From Clostridium_AD frigoriphilum (GTDB taxonomy: Bacteria; Bacillota; Clostridia; Clostridiales; Clostridiaceae), in assembly GCF_036541405.1 (NCBI RefSeq), contig NZ_JAZHFS010000005.1, positions 62,001 to 126,000 of the forward strand: a DNA stretch of 64,000 bases. Reading direction: 5' to 3'. Each line of letters starts with the position of its first letter. Within the stretch, counting starts at the first letter, position 1. Position numbers and translations under genes: made by a program. Below are positions 1 through 9,077 of the stretch, one piece after another. The notes beneath the pieces are model-generated. The model had not been told where the DNA came from and did no database searches. It saw only the letters and a program-made list of their open reading frames with translations.

Positions 1-406
1 ATGCTGCAATTAATGCCCATAATCCCCCACCGAGTATTCCAGCGCAAAACATTATTAAAAGCAATTGAACCTTAGGCATACTCGGAAATTTCAAAGCAAA
101 ATAAGTAGCAGCAAATGCTCCCATAAGTATTTGTCCTTCTCCTCCAATATTCCAAAATTGCATTCTAAATGCTATAGCTATTCCAAGAGAACTTATAATA
201 AGTGGTATAGCCTTAATAAATGTTTGCTGGATGCTATAAGTTGAACCAAAACTACCCTGAACAATAGCTGCGTACACATCTATTGGATTAAGGTTAATGA
301 TTATCAAAAACATAGCAAGTACTACAAGTGATATGAGTATTGCAATACACCTAATTTTAAAATTATCTGTTTTGCTGATTTTAGACCTTTTAACAATCTG
401 AATCAT
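1..406 (-). CDS. Nucleoside ABC transporter permease, partial (NupP/YufP-like)
   Basis: Reading from an ATG at 406 gives 135 codons with no stop before the window edge, so the 3' end is missing. The start follows the ATPase stop directly (TAGATG), with a GGAGGTGG ribosome site inside the end of the ATPase gene, so the two are translationally coupled. The product opens with a short basic stretch, then a membrane helix at about residues 19-40, then FRMQFWNIGGEGQ, a segment typical of permeases in the BMP-dependent nucleoside ABC family. By family knowledge it forms half of the membrane channel with a second permease, probably just outside the window. Substrate assignment to purine nucleosides is inferred from xpt and the guanine riboswitch at the head of the operon. 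Confidence 0.88.
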   Translation of the reverse strand, partial: MIQIVKRSKISKTDNFKIRCIAILISLVVLAMFLIIINLNPIDVYAAIVQGSFGSTYSIQQTFIKAIPLIISSLGIAIAFRMQFWNIGGEGQILMGAFAATYFALKFPSMPKVQLLLIMFCAGILGGGLWALIAA

Positions 407-1927
407 CTATACCACCTCCGTATCATCAGTATTTCCAACCATCATCATACCGATTTTTTCTCTAGAAGACTCTTTTGCATCAACTATTCCAGTAATCTTG
501 CCATCACAAATCACCATAATCCTATCACATAAATGAATTAATACGTCGAGGTCCTCTCCTATGAATAAAACTGCAGTTCCTTTTTTCTTTTCCTCACTTA
601 TAAGGTCATATATCGTATAACATGTATTAATATCAAGTCCACGAACGGCATATGCCATAATAAGTATTTTAGGATGCATGCTTAATTCTCTTCCAACTAA
701 TATCTTTTGAATATTACCACCTGATAAATATTTTATAGGATGATATATATCCGGCGTTTTAATCTCAAATTTTTTCACCATTTCTTTTGCTTTTTTAATG
801 ACTGGCTTTCTATCTATGAATATTCCTTTTTGAGTGTGGTAATCCTTAAGCAAAAGATTATCCACCATACCCATAGACGCAACAAGTCCCATTCCTAATC
901 TATCTTCTGGTATAAAACTCATACTTATACCTTTATTAATAATATCTCTTGGAGATTTCCCTACAAGGTCTTCCCCCTCTAAAACTATTTTGCCACTCGC
1001 TACCTTCTCAATACCTGCAATAGCTTCACATAATTCTCTTTGTCCACTACCCGCAATTCCAGCAATACCAAGAATTTCGCCTTTTCTAAGACTGAAACTA
1101 ATGTTTTTAAGAATCTCTGCTTTTTCAGCATTTACAACTACTAAATCAGATACCTCAAGCATTACCTCACCAGCCTCTTTATCTACCTTTTTTATAGATA
1201 AATCTGCTTTGCGGCCCATCATTAGCTCTGTTAATTCCTTAGGATTGGTTTCTTCTTTTTTAAGCGTCTTTACAGCTTCACCTTTTCTTAATACAGTAAT
1301 CTTATCGCAAATCTCCATTACTTCATTCATTTTATGACTTATGAATATAATTGCTTTGCCTTTCTCTTTCATACTTCTCATTATTTTAAATAATTTTTCT
1401 GTCTCACTTTCTGTAAACACAGTAGTAGGTTCATCTAATACTAAAATATCAGCACCCCTATAAAGCACTTTAAGTATTTCAAGATTTTGCCTCTCACCTA
1501 CTGGCATCTCTGAAACATATTTATTTAAATCCATTTCCAAATGAAATTTTTCGCATATATCATTAATCTTTTTAATTTCCATCTTATTATTAAAGAAAAT
1601 CCCACTTGTTTGACCAAGTAATATGTTTTGTTTTGCAGTCATTTCCTCAACTAATTTAAAATGTTGATAAATCATTCCTACACCAGCTTTAATTGCATCC
1701 TTTGGACTATTAAAGTTAGTATTTTTTCCATGAATAAAAATAGAACCGCTATCAGGAGTATAAACTCCTGATAACATGTTCATAAGGGTACTTTTACCTG
1801 CCCCATTTTCACCTAGTAGTGCATGGATTTCTCCGCCATGCAAAGTTAAATTCATATTATTATTAGCTATTACTTTCCCGAAGGTTTTACTAATATTTTC
1901 TATAGATACATAAGGGATTTTATCCAT
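407..1927 (-). CDS. Nucleoside ABC transporter ATP-binding protein (NupO/YufO-like, two fused NBDs)
   Basis: 506 aa, the usual length for the fused double-ATPase subunits of ribose and nucleoside importers. The first domain has an intact Walker A (GENGAGKST, residues 39-47), a PVGERQ signature and Walker B VLDEPT. The second has the degenerate GIAGSGQRE loop typical of this family, an LSGGNIQK signature and an IMAYAVRGLD segment where relatives usually read AxPTRGLD, so it is probably weakly or non-hydrolytic. It energises uptake for the BMP-type lipoprotein encoded upstream. A hairpin in the 124-bp gap after the lipoprotein gene may lower its expression relative to the binding protein. A TTTACCTCC on the plus strand (AGGAGGTAAA on the minus) precedes the start. 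Confidence 0.93.
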   Translation of the reverse strand: MDKIPYVSIENISKTFGKVIANNNMNLTLHGGEIHALLGENGAGKSTLMNMLSGVYTPDSGSIFIHGKNTNFNSPKDAIKAGVGMIYQHFKLVEEMTAKQNILLGQTSGIFFNNKMEIKKINDICEKFHLEMDLNKYVSEMPVGERQNLEILKVLYRGADILVLDEPTTVFTESETEKLFKIMRSMKEKGKAIIFISHKMNEVMEICDKITVLRKGEAVKTLKKEETNPKELTELMMGRKADLSIKKVDKEAGEVMLEVSDLVVVNAEKAEILKNISFSLRKGEILGIAGIAGSGQRELCEAIAGIEKVASGKIVLEGEDLVGKSPRDIINKGISMSFIPEDRLGMGLVASMGMVDNLLLKDYHTQKGIFIDRKPVIKKAKEMVKKFEIKTPDIYHPIKYLSGGNIQKILVGRELSMHPKILIMAYAVRGLDINTCYTIYDLISEEKKKGTAVLFIGEDLDVLIHLCDRIMVICDGKITGIVDAKESSREKIGMMMVGNTDDTEVV

Positions 1928-1980
1928 ATTTACCTCCTACTTTCTAGCGTATTTATTAGATCATATTGCCCACAAATTTA

Positions 1981-2021
1981 ATAAATATAGCAACCATAAT
2001 ATCATGTTTGCTATATTTATC
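1981..2021 (-). promoter_or_regulatory. Intercistronic hairpin between BMP lipoprotein and ABC ATPase
   Basis: An imperfect inverted repeat (AAATATAGCAA ... TTGCTATATTT) lies in the gap between the lipoprotein stop and the ATPase start. The run following it on the minus strand is only weakly U-rich. It could be a partial terminator or 3' stabiliser, which would make binding protein more abundant than ATPase, as is common for ABC importers. Confidence 0.45.
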
Positions 2022-2051
2022 AACTTTAAAAGACAATTTTATATTATTTTT

Positions 2052-3158
2052 TTATTTTGCTATTTTTCCTTCTACACCTTTAACAAACCAATTAAATGAT
2101 AATAGTTCCTTATCTGTCATAACTATACCTTTTGCAACTTTAACAGCTCCACTTTGATCTATTATTGGTCCTACAAATACTTTATTTTTACCTGATAGAA
2201 TATCAGCTTTTGATTTAGCAACAGCTTCTGCTGCTCCTGCTGGTGCATTTTTTGTAAGTGGTGCAAGACTAACTACTCCAGACTCTAGACCTTTCCAGTA
2301 ACTTCCTGATTTCCAAGTCCCAGCTTTAATAGCTTTTATTTGCTCAACATAATAAGGCGTCCAATTCCAAACTGGAGCTGTCATATATGCTTTAGGTGCT
2401 TTAGCACTCATGTCTGTATTGTATCCAATAGCAGATATTCCTGCCTCTTCTGCTGCTTGAAGTGGGCCTGCAGTATCTTGATGTTGAGTAATAACATCCA
2501 CACCTTCTGCAATTAATGCTTTCCCTGCTTCTTTTTCTTTAGCGGGGTCATACCAAGTATTAGTCCATTTTACTTTTACTATAGCTTTAGGATTAACAGA
2601 TTGTACTCCTAAAGTAAATGCATTAATTCCTCTTACTACTTCTGGTATTGAGTATGCAGCTACATATCCTATTTTATTAGTTTTAGTCTTCATGCCTGCA
2701 ACTATACCTGAAAGATATCTTGCTTGATATATACGGCCAAAATATGTAGACATATTTGTCGATGTTGTGTACCCAGATGCATGAAGATATTTAACATCAG
2801 GATGTTTTTTAGCTGATGCAGCCATTCCATCCATAAAACCAAAACTTGTTCCTACAATAACAGTTGCTCCTTTATTAATCATTTCCTCGCATGTTTGTTC
2901 TACATCCGCTACATTCTCTTTTACAGATTCCTTATATAAAGTCTTTACACCTAACTGCTTTTCAAGCCCTTTTCTTCCCATATCATGAGAATAAGTATAA
3001 CCTCCGTCACCTACAGGTCCTACATATATAAATCCTACTGTCATGTCCTTTTCTTTCGTAGCTGTTGTATCATTTTTTTTCGCACTGCCACATCCTACAA
3101 GTGCTAAAGATGTGAGTAATGTAAATGCTAATAATAAACTTCCTAATTTTTTCTTCAT
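2052..3158 (-). CDS. BMP-family purine nucleoside-binding lipoprotein
   Basis: 368 aa. The start is placed at the ATG preceding KKKLGSLLLAF because an AAAGGGGGC ribosome site sits just upstream and a signal peptide begins there; the frame opens 12 codons earlier without a better site. The signal peptide ends in lipobox LVGC (Cys23), followed by a polar linker. The mature part has BMP/PnrA-family features: VGFIYVGPVGDGGYTYSHD near the N-terminus, then GMAASAKKHPDVKYLHASGY and YFGRIYQARYLSGIVAG. This family delivers purine nucleosides to NupOPQ-type transporters. The gene sits between xpt and the ATPase under a guanine riboswitch, which supports a purine ligand. It should be anchored to the outer face of the membrane. 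Confidence 0.93.
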   Translation of the reverse strand: MKKKLGSLLLAFTLLTSLALVGCGSAKKNDTTATKEKDMTVGFIYVGPVGDGGYTYSHDMGRKGLEKQLGVKTLYKESVKENVADVEQTCEEMINKGATVIVGTSFGFMDGMAASAKKHPDVKYLHASGYTTSTNMSTYFGRIYQARYLSGIVAGMKTKTNKIGYVAAYSIPEVVRGINAFTLGVQSVNPKAIVKVKWTNTWYDPAKEKEAGKALIAEGVDVITQHQDTAGPLQAAEEAGISAIGYNTDMSAKAPKAYMTAPVWNWTPYYVEQIKAIKAGTWKSGSYWKGLESGVVSLAPLTKNAPAGAAEAVAKSKADILSGKNKVFVGPIIDQSGAVKVAKGIVMTDKELLSFNWFVKGVEGKIAK

Positions 3159-3212
3159 TATTAATGCCCCCTTTAATTCTTTTACGTCAAACAACTATTA
3201 TTTAAAATTTTT

Positions 3213-3788
3213 TTATTTGTTAAAAACTACCTTGTTATCTTTTAAAGATTTTATTATTGCTAGTGACTCTACTTTAATGCCCTCCTTTTCTATGCATTTC
3301 CTACCATTTTGGAATGCTTTTTCAATCACAATTCCCACTCCAACAATACTAGCCTCAGCATCACGTGCGATTTTTATAAGACCAAGTGCCGCATTTCCAT
3401 TTGCTAAAAAGTCATCAATTATTAGGATTTTGTCCCCTTTATTTATATATTTTTTACTAGTCCTAACTTTATAATTTTTGTTTTTTGTAAAAGAAAATAC
3501 ATCAGCCTCATATGCATTATTATCCATTGTTGTGGAATCGTGTTTTTTTGCAAACACTACAGGTACGTTATTAAAGTATTGTGCCACAATACATGCTATT
3601 CCTATACCTGATGCTTCAACTGTTAATATTTTTGTTATTTCATCCTTTGCAAATCTTTTTTTAAACTCTTGTCCTATTTCATTTAACAGTTTTATATCAA
3701 TTTGATGATTTAAAAAACTATCAACCTTTAAAATCTCACTACCTATTACTGCTGCTTCACTTAATATCTTATTCTTTAGTGCTTCCAT
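3213..3788 (-). CDS. xpt: Xanthine phosphoribosyltransferase
   Basis: 191 aa, the normal length for Xpt. It transfers phosphoribose from PRPP to xanthine to form XMP in purine salvage, in the cytoplasm. The PRPP-binding motif ILIIDDFLANGN is at residues 121-132, and the N-terminal MEALKNKI and the TVEASGIGIA segment are characteristic. The start has a GAAGGAGAAAA ribosome site. It is the first gene after a guanine-type riboswitch and terminator, and the following genes encode a nucleoside importer, so salvage and uptake should be shut off together when guanine or hypoxanthine is abundant. Confidence 0.95.
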   Translation of the reverse strand: MEALKNKILSEAAVIGSEILKVDSFLNHQIDIKLLNEIGQEFKKRFAKDEITKILTVEASGIGIACIVAQYFNNVPVVFAKKHDSTTMDNNAYEADVFSFTKNKNYKVRTSKKYINKGDKILIIDDFLANGNAALGLIKIARDAEASIVGVGIVIEKAFQNGRKCIEKEGIKVESLAIIKSLKDNKVVFNK

Positions 3789-3842
3789 ACATTTTCTCCT
3801 TCGTCAATAAATTTTTGCGCATATTATGTAATATAAAACAAT

Positions 3843-3882
3843 AACCCCTTAGATAACGCGTTAATACGTTAACTAAGGGGTT
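3843..3882 (-). terminator. Riboswitch expression-platform terminator for xpt operon
   Basis: Perfect stem AACCCCTTAG ... CTAAGGGGTT around a partly paired loop, followed on the minus strand by a U-rich stretch (ATTGTTTTATATT). It lies between the purine aptamer and the xpt ribosome site, as in transcriptional OFF switches. Confidence 0.85.
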
Positions 3883-3944
3883 TATAATAAAATCTTCAAT
3901 AAAAATAATTCATACTAAAATTATTATTACTTTATTTATCAAAA

Positions 3945-4015
3945 CACCCATAGTCAAGTCTTTTAAGGTTACTTGGTAGAAACGCTTAGACCATATTTCT
4001 AAGCTTATATGAGTT
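3945..4015 (-). ncRNA. Purine riboswitch aptamer, guanine class
   Basis: On the minus strand the segment has the three-way-junction layout of purine aptamers: P2 GCTTAGA/TCTAAGC with loop AATATGG, junction GTTTCTACC, P3 CAAGT/ACTTG with loop AACCTTAAAAG, then GACTATGGGTG closing P1. The specificity base (position 74 in the B. subtilis xpt aptamer numbering) is C, at window position 3953, which predicts guanine/hypoxanthine rather than adenine. It precedes xpt by about 155 nt with a terminator between them. Confidence 0.93.
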
Positions 4016-4109
4016 TGCGAATATAATTTTTTTTTATCATTTCATTGTTCGTGTTTATACTTGTTATTACAATATTACAACATTTATTTTATTAAATCAA
4101 TATCTATTT

Positions 4110-5228
4110 TTAAAATTGATATGGTTCGACTTTTTTCTCTATTACTACAGGGAAGTCAACTGAACCATTAAGCACTGTATTCTCACACATAATTACATTT
4201 CTATCCACAATTACATTAGTGAGCTTACACCCCTTTTTAATTTCACAGTTTTCAAATATTATACAATTCTTAATTTCTACTTCCTCATGTATGGTCACCC
4301 TTCTTGAAATTATACTATTTTCTATTTTACCCTTCAAAATACATCCATTTGAAATTAAAGCATTATTTACTTTTGCTCCATTAAAATATTTAGTAGGAGC
4401 CGCATTTTTACTCTTTGTATAAATTAACCCATTGCTAAAAAATAATTCTTTGGTTACCTTAGTATTTAACATATCCATACTAGCAGTATAATAATTTTTC
4501 AAAGAATCTATACGCTTAATATATCCTTTAAATTCAAATGCATTTACGTTGAGTTTCAAAATATGTTCATAGATAACTGCTTTTATTGAATTATGATATC
4601 CTGTTTCTTTACTTTTTTTCACAATATCTATAAGAGTGCTTTTTTTCATTATAAACATTTCCATTGATATATTTATCTTATCAGATGACCCTATGTTTTT
4701 CCCAACACTTAAGATTTTATTTTCTTCATTAATATATAATGTACTACAACTTAAATAATCACTCTTCCCACTATTTGTTTTTTTATATAATACTGTTACA
4801 TCACTACCCGATTGCTCATGATAAATAGCCGCTTCATTGTAATCCATATTACATAACATGTATGAAGAAGATATTATTACGTATTCCTGCTTTGATTTAT
4901 AAATATATTCCATATTATCATTTAATACATCTATATCCCTTAACTCCGATCTTTCTGATGTAAGATTAAATACATATAGTCCATTTAGTTTTCTATCTAA
5001 ATCCCAAGGTTTCCCTGAACCTAGATGATCAACTAGTGACCTAGATTTTGTATTAGTAAATAGACCTACATTATGAATACCCGAATTAACCATATTTGAA
5101 AGTACAAAATCAATAATTCTGTATCTTCCACCTATAGGAATAGCTGCTATCGGTCTTGATTTTGTAAGGCTTTTAATATTATCTTCTCTCTCGTTTAGCA
5201 TTAGTATTCCCATATAATTCTCAAGCAT
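4110..5228 (-). CDS. glgD: GlgD, non-catalytic ADP-glucose pyrophosphorylase-like subunit (second copy)
   Basis: 372 aa. A nucleotidyltransferase fold protein with a C-terminal left-handed beta-helix (repeats such as ALISNGCILKGKIENSIISRRV). The catalytic Gly-rich loop of GlgC (GGQGSRL) is replaced by LNEREDNIKSL near residue 12, as in GlgD proteins, so it is expected to be a regulatory partner of GlgC and not an enzyme alone. It starts 18 bp after glgC in the same unit. The paralogue at 10585-11694 is closely similar over its whole length, so this pair arose by a glgCD duplication. Confidence 0.92.
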   Translation of the reverse strand: MLENYMGILMLNEREDNIKSLTKSRPIAAIPIGGRYRIIDFVLSNMVNSGIHNVGLFTNTKSRSLVDHLGSGKPWDLDRKLNGLYVFNLTSERSELRDIDVLNDNMEYIYKSKQEYVIISSSYMLCNMDYNEAAIYHEQSGSDVTVLYKKTNSGKSDYLSCSTLYINEENKILSVGKNIGSSDKINISMEMFIMKKSTLIDIVKKSKETGYHNSIKAVIYEHILKLNVNAFEFKGYIKRIDSLKNYYTASMDMLNTKVTKELFFSNGLIYTKSKNAAPTKYFNGAKVNNALISNGCILKGKIENSIISRRVTIHEEVEIKNCIIFENCEIKKGCKLTNVIVDRNVIMCENTVLNGSVDFPVVIEKKVEPYQF

Positions 5229-5246
5229 TTTATCACCTCGTTTATT

Positions 5247-6398
5247 TTATAATTTAGTTAATATCTTTGAATTAGCTTTAATTTCGGCCCCTTCTTCTAT
5301 AACAATAATATCGTTTCCATTTCCAATATATGAATCACGTCTTATGGTAACATTACTTCCTATAATAGCCTTATCTATAACCACATTATTTCCAATTTTA
5401 GTATTAGGCAGAATAACTGAATTAGTGATTTTAGTATTTTTCCCAACATGTACTCCTTGGAAAAGCACACAATTATTTATTTCTCCATACACAGTACAAC
5501 CCTCATTTAACAAAACATTATTAATACTTGCATCCGGCCCTATATATTGCGGTGGAAGCATTGGATTGACTGTATATATCCTCCATTTGTCATCATGTAT
5601 ATCAAGCTCATTATTGTCAGATATCAAATCCATATTAGCGGACCAAAAACTATCAATAGTACCAACATCTCTCCAATATCCTTTGAATGGGAATGCATAT
5701 AATTTTTGATTATTCTGGAGCATTTTTGGTATTATATTTTTTCCAAAATCATTACTAGATTGTTTATCAAGATTGTCCTCTTTTAAAAGTTTTTTAAGAA
5801 CCTGCCAGTTAAAAATATAAACTCCCATAGAAGCTAAATTGTTTTTAGGTTTCTTAGGCTTTTCTTCAAATTCAAATATTCTGTAATCTTCCCTTGTGTT
5901 CATTATTCCAAACCTACTACACTCATCATCTGGTACTTCTATCACTGCAATAGTAACATCACTGCCTTTTTCTTTGTGATAATCTAGCATTTTTTCATAA
6001 TTCATTTTATAAATATGGTCCCCCGATAAAACAATGACATATTCTGGTTCAAAATCATCAATATAATTTATATTTTGAAATATAGCATCGGCTGTACCGT
6101 TGTACCAATTGCCACCATCTTCACTTTGGTAAGGTGGAAGGAGACTTACTCCACCGTTTCTCCTGTCTAAATCCCATGGAGCCCCTATGCCTATATGTGC
6201 GTTTAATGCTAAAGGTTGGTATTGAGTAAGAACTCCCACTGTGTCGATACCTGAATTAGAACAATTGCTTAAAGAAAAGTCTATAATTCTATACTTTCCT
6301 CCAAATGGGACTGCAGGTTTTGCTATCATTTTTGTTAATTGTTTTAATCTTGATCCTTGACCACCTGCCAGTATCATTGCTATCATTTCTTTTTTCAT
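5247..6398 (-). CDS. glgC: Glucose-1-phosphate adenylyltransferase GlgC (second copy)
   Basis: 383 aa. It makes ADP-glucose from glucose-1-phosphate and ATP, the committed step of bacterial glycogen synthesis. The start is the ATG of MKKEMIAMIL because AAGGAGAA lies 7-14 nt upstream; the frame extends 15 codons further without a site. Seen motifs: AGGQGSRL (residues 11-18), KPAVPFGGKYRIIDF, LSGDHIYKM, FEEKPKKPK and a C-terminal beta-helix. The paralogue at 11713-12867 is nearly the same length and very similar. Unlike that copy, this one keeps the Gly in NSGIDTVG. It has a sigma-A type promoter of its own and is separated from glgP by a terminator. Confidence 0.95.
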   Translation of the reverse strand: MKKEMIAMILAGGQGSRLKQLTKMIAKPAVPFGGKYRIIDFSLSNCSNSGIDTVGVLTQYQPLALNAHIGIGAPWDLDRRNGGVSLLPPYQSEDGGNWYNGTADAIFQNINYIDDFEPEYVIVLSGDHIYKMNYEKMLDYHKEKGSDVTIAVIEVPDDECSRFGIMNTREDYRIFEFEEKPKKPKNNLASMGVYIFNWQVLKKLLKEDNLDKQSSNDFGKNIIPKMLQNNQKLYAFPFKGYWRDVGTIDSFWSANMDLISDNNELDIHDDKWRIYTVNPMLPPQYIGPDASINNVLLNEGCTVYGEINNCVLFQGVHVGKNTKITNSVILPNTKIGNNVVIDKAIIGSNVTIRRDSYIGNGNDIIVIEEGAEIKANSKILTKL

Positions 6399-6474
6399 GA
6401 TAGTATTCTCCTTTCTACATTTTTTAGATCCTATATCACACAAAACATGTCAAATTCTATTTCATTTTATCAAA

Positions 6475-6503
6475 ATCATAGATTAATATATACAATTTGT
6501 CAA
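6475..6503 (-). promoter_or_regulatory. Sigma-A promoter for second glgCD pair
   Basis: On the minus strand TTGACA (6503-6498), a 17-nt spacer and TATGAT (6480-6475). This is close to consensus and lies about 75 nt upstream of glgC. Confidence 0.75.
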
Positions 6504-6511
6504 CAACGATT

Positions 6512-6551
6512 ATAAAAAAATGCCATACTAGATAATTGTCTAGCATAGCAT
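6512..6551 (-). terminator. Rho-independent terminator after glgP
   Basis: Stem ATGCTATGCTAGA/TCTAGTATGGCAT with a 6-nt loop and one mismatch, followed by seven Us on the minus strand. It sits 10 nt after the glgP stop and separates the first glg transcript from the second glgCD pair. Confidence 0.88.
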
Positions 6552-6561
6552 TGTAGTTAAA

Positions 6562-8994
6562 TTACAACTTAATATTAACAGGTGGCGTATCCCAAATTTC
6601 TTTTGCATATTTTTTTATAGTATTATCACTAGAGAATATACCAGATTTGGAAATGTTTATAATTGACATTTGTTGCCAAATAGCTTTTTGCCTAAATAAC
6701 CTATCAATCTCACTGTGAGCATTAACATACGCATCAAAATCTTTTAGCACAAAATACTCATCATTATTAGTTAGCAAACTCTCATATAAACCAGCAAATT
6801 CCGTTTTAGGTGTTTCTAAAAATCCATTTACCAATTGATCTAATATGGTTTTTATTCTCAAATCATTGTTATATATATCATAAGAATTATAAGTTTTATT
6901 CTTATAATACTCTATTACTTCTTGGGAGGTAAGACCAAATAATATAATATTTTCTTTTCCAACCGCATCAAATATCTCTACGTTTGCTCCGTCTAAAGTA
7001 GCTATTGTTATAGCACCATTCATCATAAATTTCATATTGCCAGTTCCTGAGGCTTCTTTTGATGCAGTTGATATCTGTTCACTTACATCTGCGCAAGGAA
7101 TGATTTTCTCGGCAAGTGACACTCCATAATTTTCAAGAAATAATATTTTTATTTTTCCGCGAACTATAGGATCATTATTTATCTTACTTGCCAAAGTGTT
7201 AATAAGCTTAATAGTCTGTTTTGCTATATAATAACTAGGTGACGCTTTTGCCCCAAATATAAAAGTTCTTGGAACCATATCAATATTTGGATTTGCTAGT
7301 ATCTGGTTATATAAATACATTATATGAAGTACATTTAAAGTTTGTCTTTTATATGAATGCATTCTTTTTACATGAACATCAAATATTGAACTCGGGTCTA
7401 TTGAAGCTCCATACTTTGATAATACATGATTTGAAAAATTTATTTTATTATTTGTTTTTATAATTTGTGTTTTCTCTTGAAAAGCTGAATCCTTTGCATA
7501 ATCCATTAATTTATTAAGATCATTCGGAGTTTTTATCCAACTATCACCAATAGTTTCTGTTATAAGTTTTGCAAGCTGAACATTGGAATTTAGTAACCAC
7601 CTTCTATGAGTTATCCCATTAGTTTGGTTATTAAACTTTTGCGGAAAAAATTCATAAAAATTGGAAAGTTCTTGATGTTTTAATAATTCTGTATGAAGTT
7701 TTGCTACTCCATTAACAGAGTGTCCCCCTACAATTGCAAGGTATGCCATTCGTACATATCCATCATAAATAATAGACATATTATTTACTTTGCTCCAATC
7801 ACCATTATACCTATGATAAACTTCATTACAAAAACGCCTATTTATTTCTTCAACAATCATATAAATTCTTGGAAGTAATTTTTTAAACATATCCACAGGC
7901 CATTTTTCTAATGCTTCTGCCATAATTGTATGATTCGTATAGGCTGTAGTTCTTGTTGTAACGTACCATGCATCATCCCAAGATAAGTTCTCCGTATCCA
8001 TTAGAAGTCTCATTAGCTCGGCCACCGCTACTGCAGGATGAGTATCATTTATTTGCACTGCAACGTGTTTATGAAACTCAAGGAGCGATATTTTCTTCTT
8101 TTTATAATTTTTTATAATACTTTGAAGCCCAGCACTTACAAAAAAATACTCTTGCTTTAGTCTTAATAATTTCCCTTTTTCATAACTATCATCCGGATAT
8201 AAAATTTGTGAGATAGCTTCTGCTGAATATTTATTCTCTCCAGCTTTTACATAGTTACCTTGACTAAAGGATGAAAAATCAAAATCTTCTTCCATAGTTT
8301 CGGCACTCCAAAGCCTTAAAGTATTTACAGTATTATTTTTATACCCTTTTATCGGAGTATCATAAGGCACTGCACGTACACATTCATAATTTTTATGAAT
8401 AACTTTTGTTACCCCATTCTCATCCTCTAAATGCACATCTCCTCCAAATCTTACTTCGACAGCCTTATTTTCTTTTCTTATTTCCCATGCATTACCATTT
8501 TTTAACCAATTATCAGGAACCTCTACCTGATAACCATTTTCTATTTTCTGTTTAAATAATCCATATTTATACCTTATGCCACAGCCATGACCTGGTACCT
8601 GCGTCGACGCCATAGAGTCTAAAAAACATGCTGCTAGTCTTCCAAGTCCACCATTACCAAGCCCAGCATCTGCTTCTATATCCTCTACCTCAATCAAATT
8701 AATTCCTAGTTCGTGAAGTGCCTGCTCGCATATATCCTTAAGCCCGAGATTAACTAGGTTACTATTTAATAATCTACCAACCAAAAATTCCATAGAAAAA
8801 TAATATACTTGTTTTCCTTTGTTTTTTGCATATTCCTTATTGCTTTCTATCCAAGGCTTTGCACAATAATCTTTTATGAGTGCACCTAACGCATAATATT
8901 GATGCAAAGGGGAAGCATCAACTGCTTCTTCTGCAAACATTGTTTGTAGTTTTTCTATATAATCCATTTTAAACATCTTTTTATCAATCACCAC
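6562..8994 (-). CDS. glgP: Glycogen phosphorylase
   Basis: About 810 aa, the normal size for bacterial glycogen phosphorylases. It releases glucose-1-phosphate from alpha-1,4-glucan. Features seen include YFSMEFLVGRLL near the N-terminus, GNGGLGRLAACFLDS, and the PLP-site region EASGTGNMKFMMNGA with its lysine, then TLDGANVEI. The frame is open from GTG at 9006, but that codon overlaps the only good ribosome site (AGGTGG at 9008-9003), so the GTG at 8994, eight nt after it, is preferred; 8991 GTG or 8976 ATG are alternatives. It follows glgA in the operon and ends just before a strong terminator. Confidence 0.94.
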   Translation of the reverse strand: MVIDKKMFKMDYIEKLQTMFAEEAVDASPLHQYYALGALIKDYCAKPWIESNKEYAKNKGKQVYYFSMEFLVGRLLNSNLVNLGLKDICEQALHELGINLIEVEDIEADAGLGNGGLGRLAACFLDSMASTQVPGHGCGIRYKYGLFKQKIENGYQVEVPDNWLKNGNAWEIRKENKAVEVRFGGDVHLEDENGVTKVIHKNYECVRAVPYDTPIKGYKNNTVNTLRLWSAETMEEDFDFSSFSQGNYVKAGENKYSAEAISQILYPDDSYEKGKLLRLKQEYFFVSAGLQSIIKNYKKKKISLLEFHKHVAVQINDTHPAVAVAELMRLLMDTENLSWDDAWYVTTRTTAYTNHTIMAEALEKWPVDMFKKLLPRIYMIVEEINRRFCNEVYHRYNGDWSKVNNMSIIYDGYVRMAYLAIVGGHSVNGVAKLHTELLKHQELSNFYEFFPQKFNNQTNGITHRRWLLNSNVQLAKLITETIGDSWIKTPNDLNKLMDYAKDSAFQEKTQIIKTNNKINFSNHVLSKYGASIDPSSIFDVHVKRMHSYKRQTLNVLHIMYLYNQILANPNIDMVPRTFIFGAKASPSYYIAKQTIKLINTLASKINNDPIVRGKIKILFLENYGVSLAEKIIPCADVSEQISTASKEASGTGNMKFMMNGAITIATLDGANVEIFDAVGKENIILFGLTSQEVIEYYKNKTYNSYDIYNNDLRIKTILDQLVNGFLETPKTEFAGLYESLLTNNDEYFVLKDFDAYVNAHSEIDRLFRQKAIWQQMSIINISKSGIFSSDNTIKKYAKEIWDTPPVNIKL

Positions 8995-9077
8995 AACATT
9001 CACCACCTAAAATTTTAGATTTCGCTTATGTGCATAACATATTAAAAAATAAACATTATTTTTTTAAATGCTAACCA

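Noticed and set aside
4110..5228. glgD copies as pseudogenes of glgC
   Set aside because: Loss of the Gly-rich loop is normal for GlgD; both frames are intact with good starts and conserved pairing with glgC.
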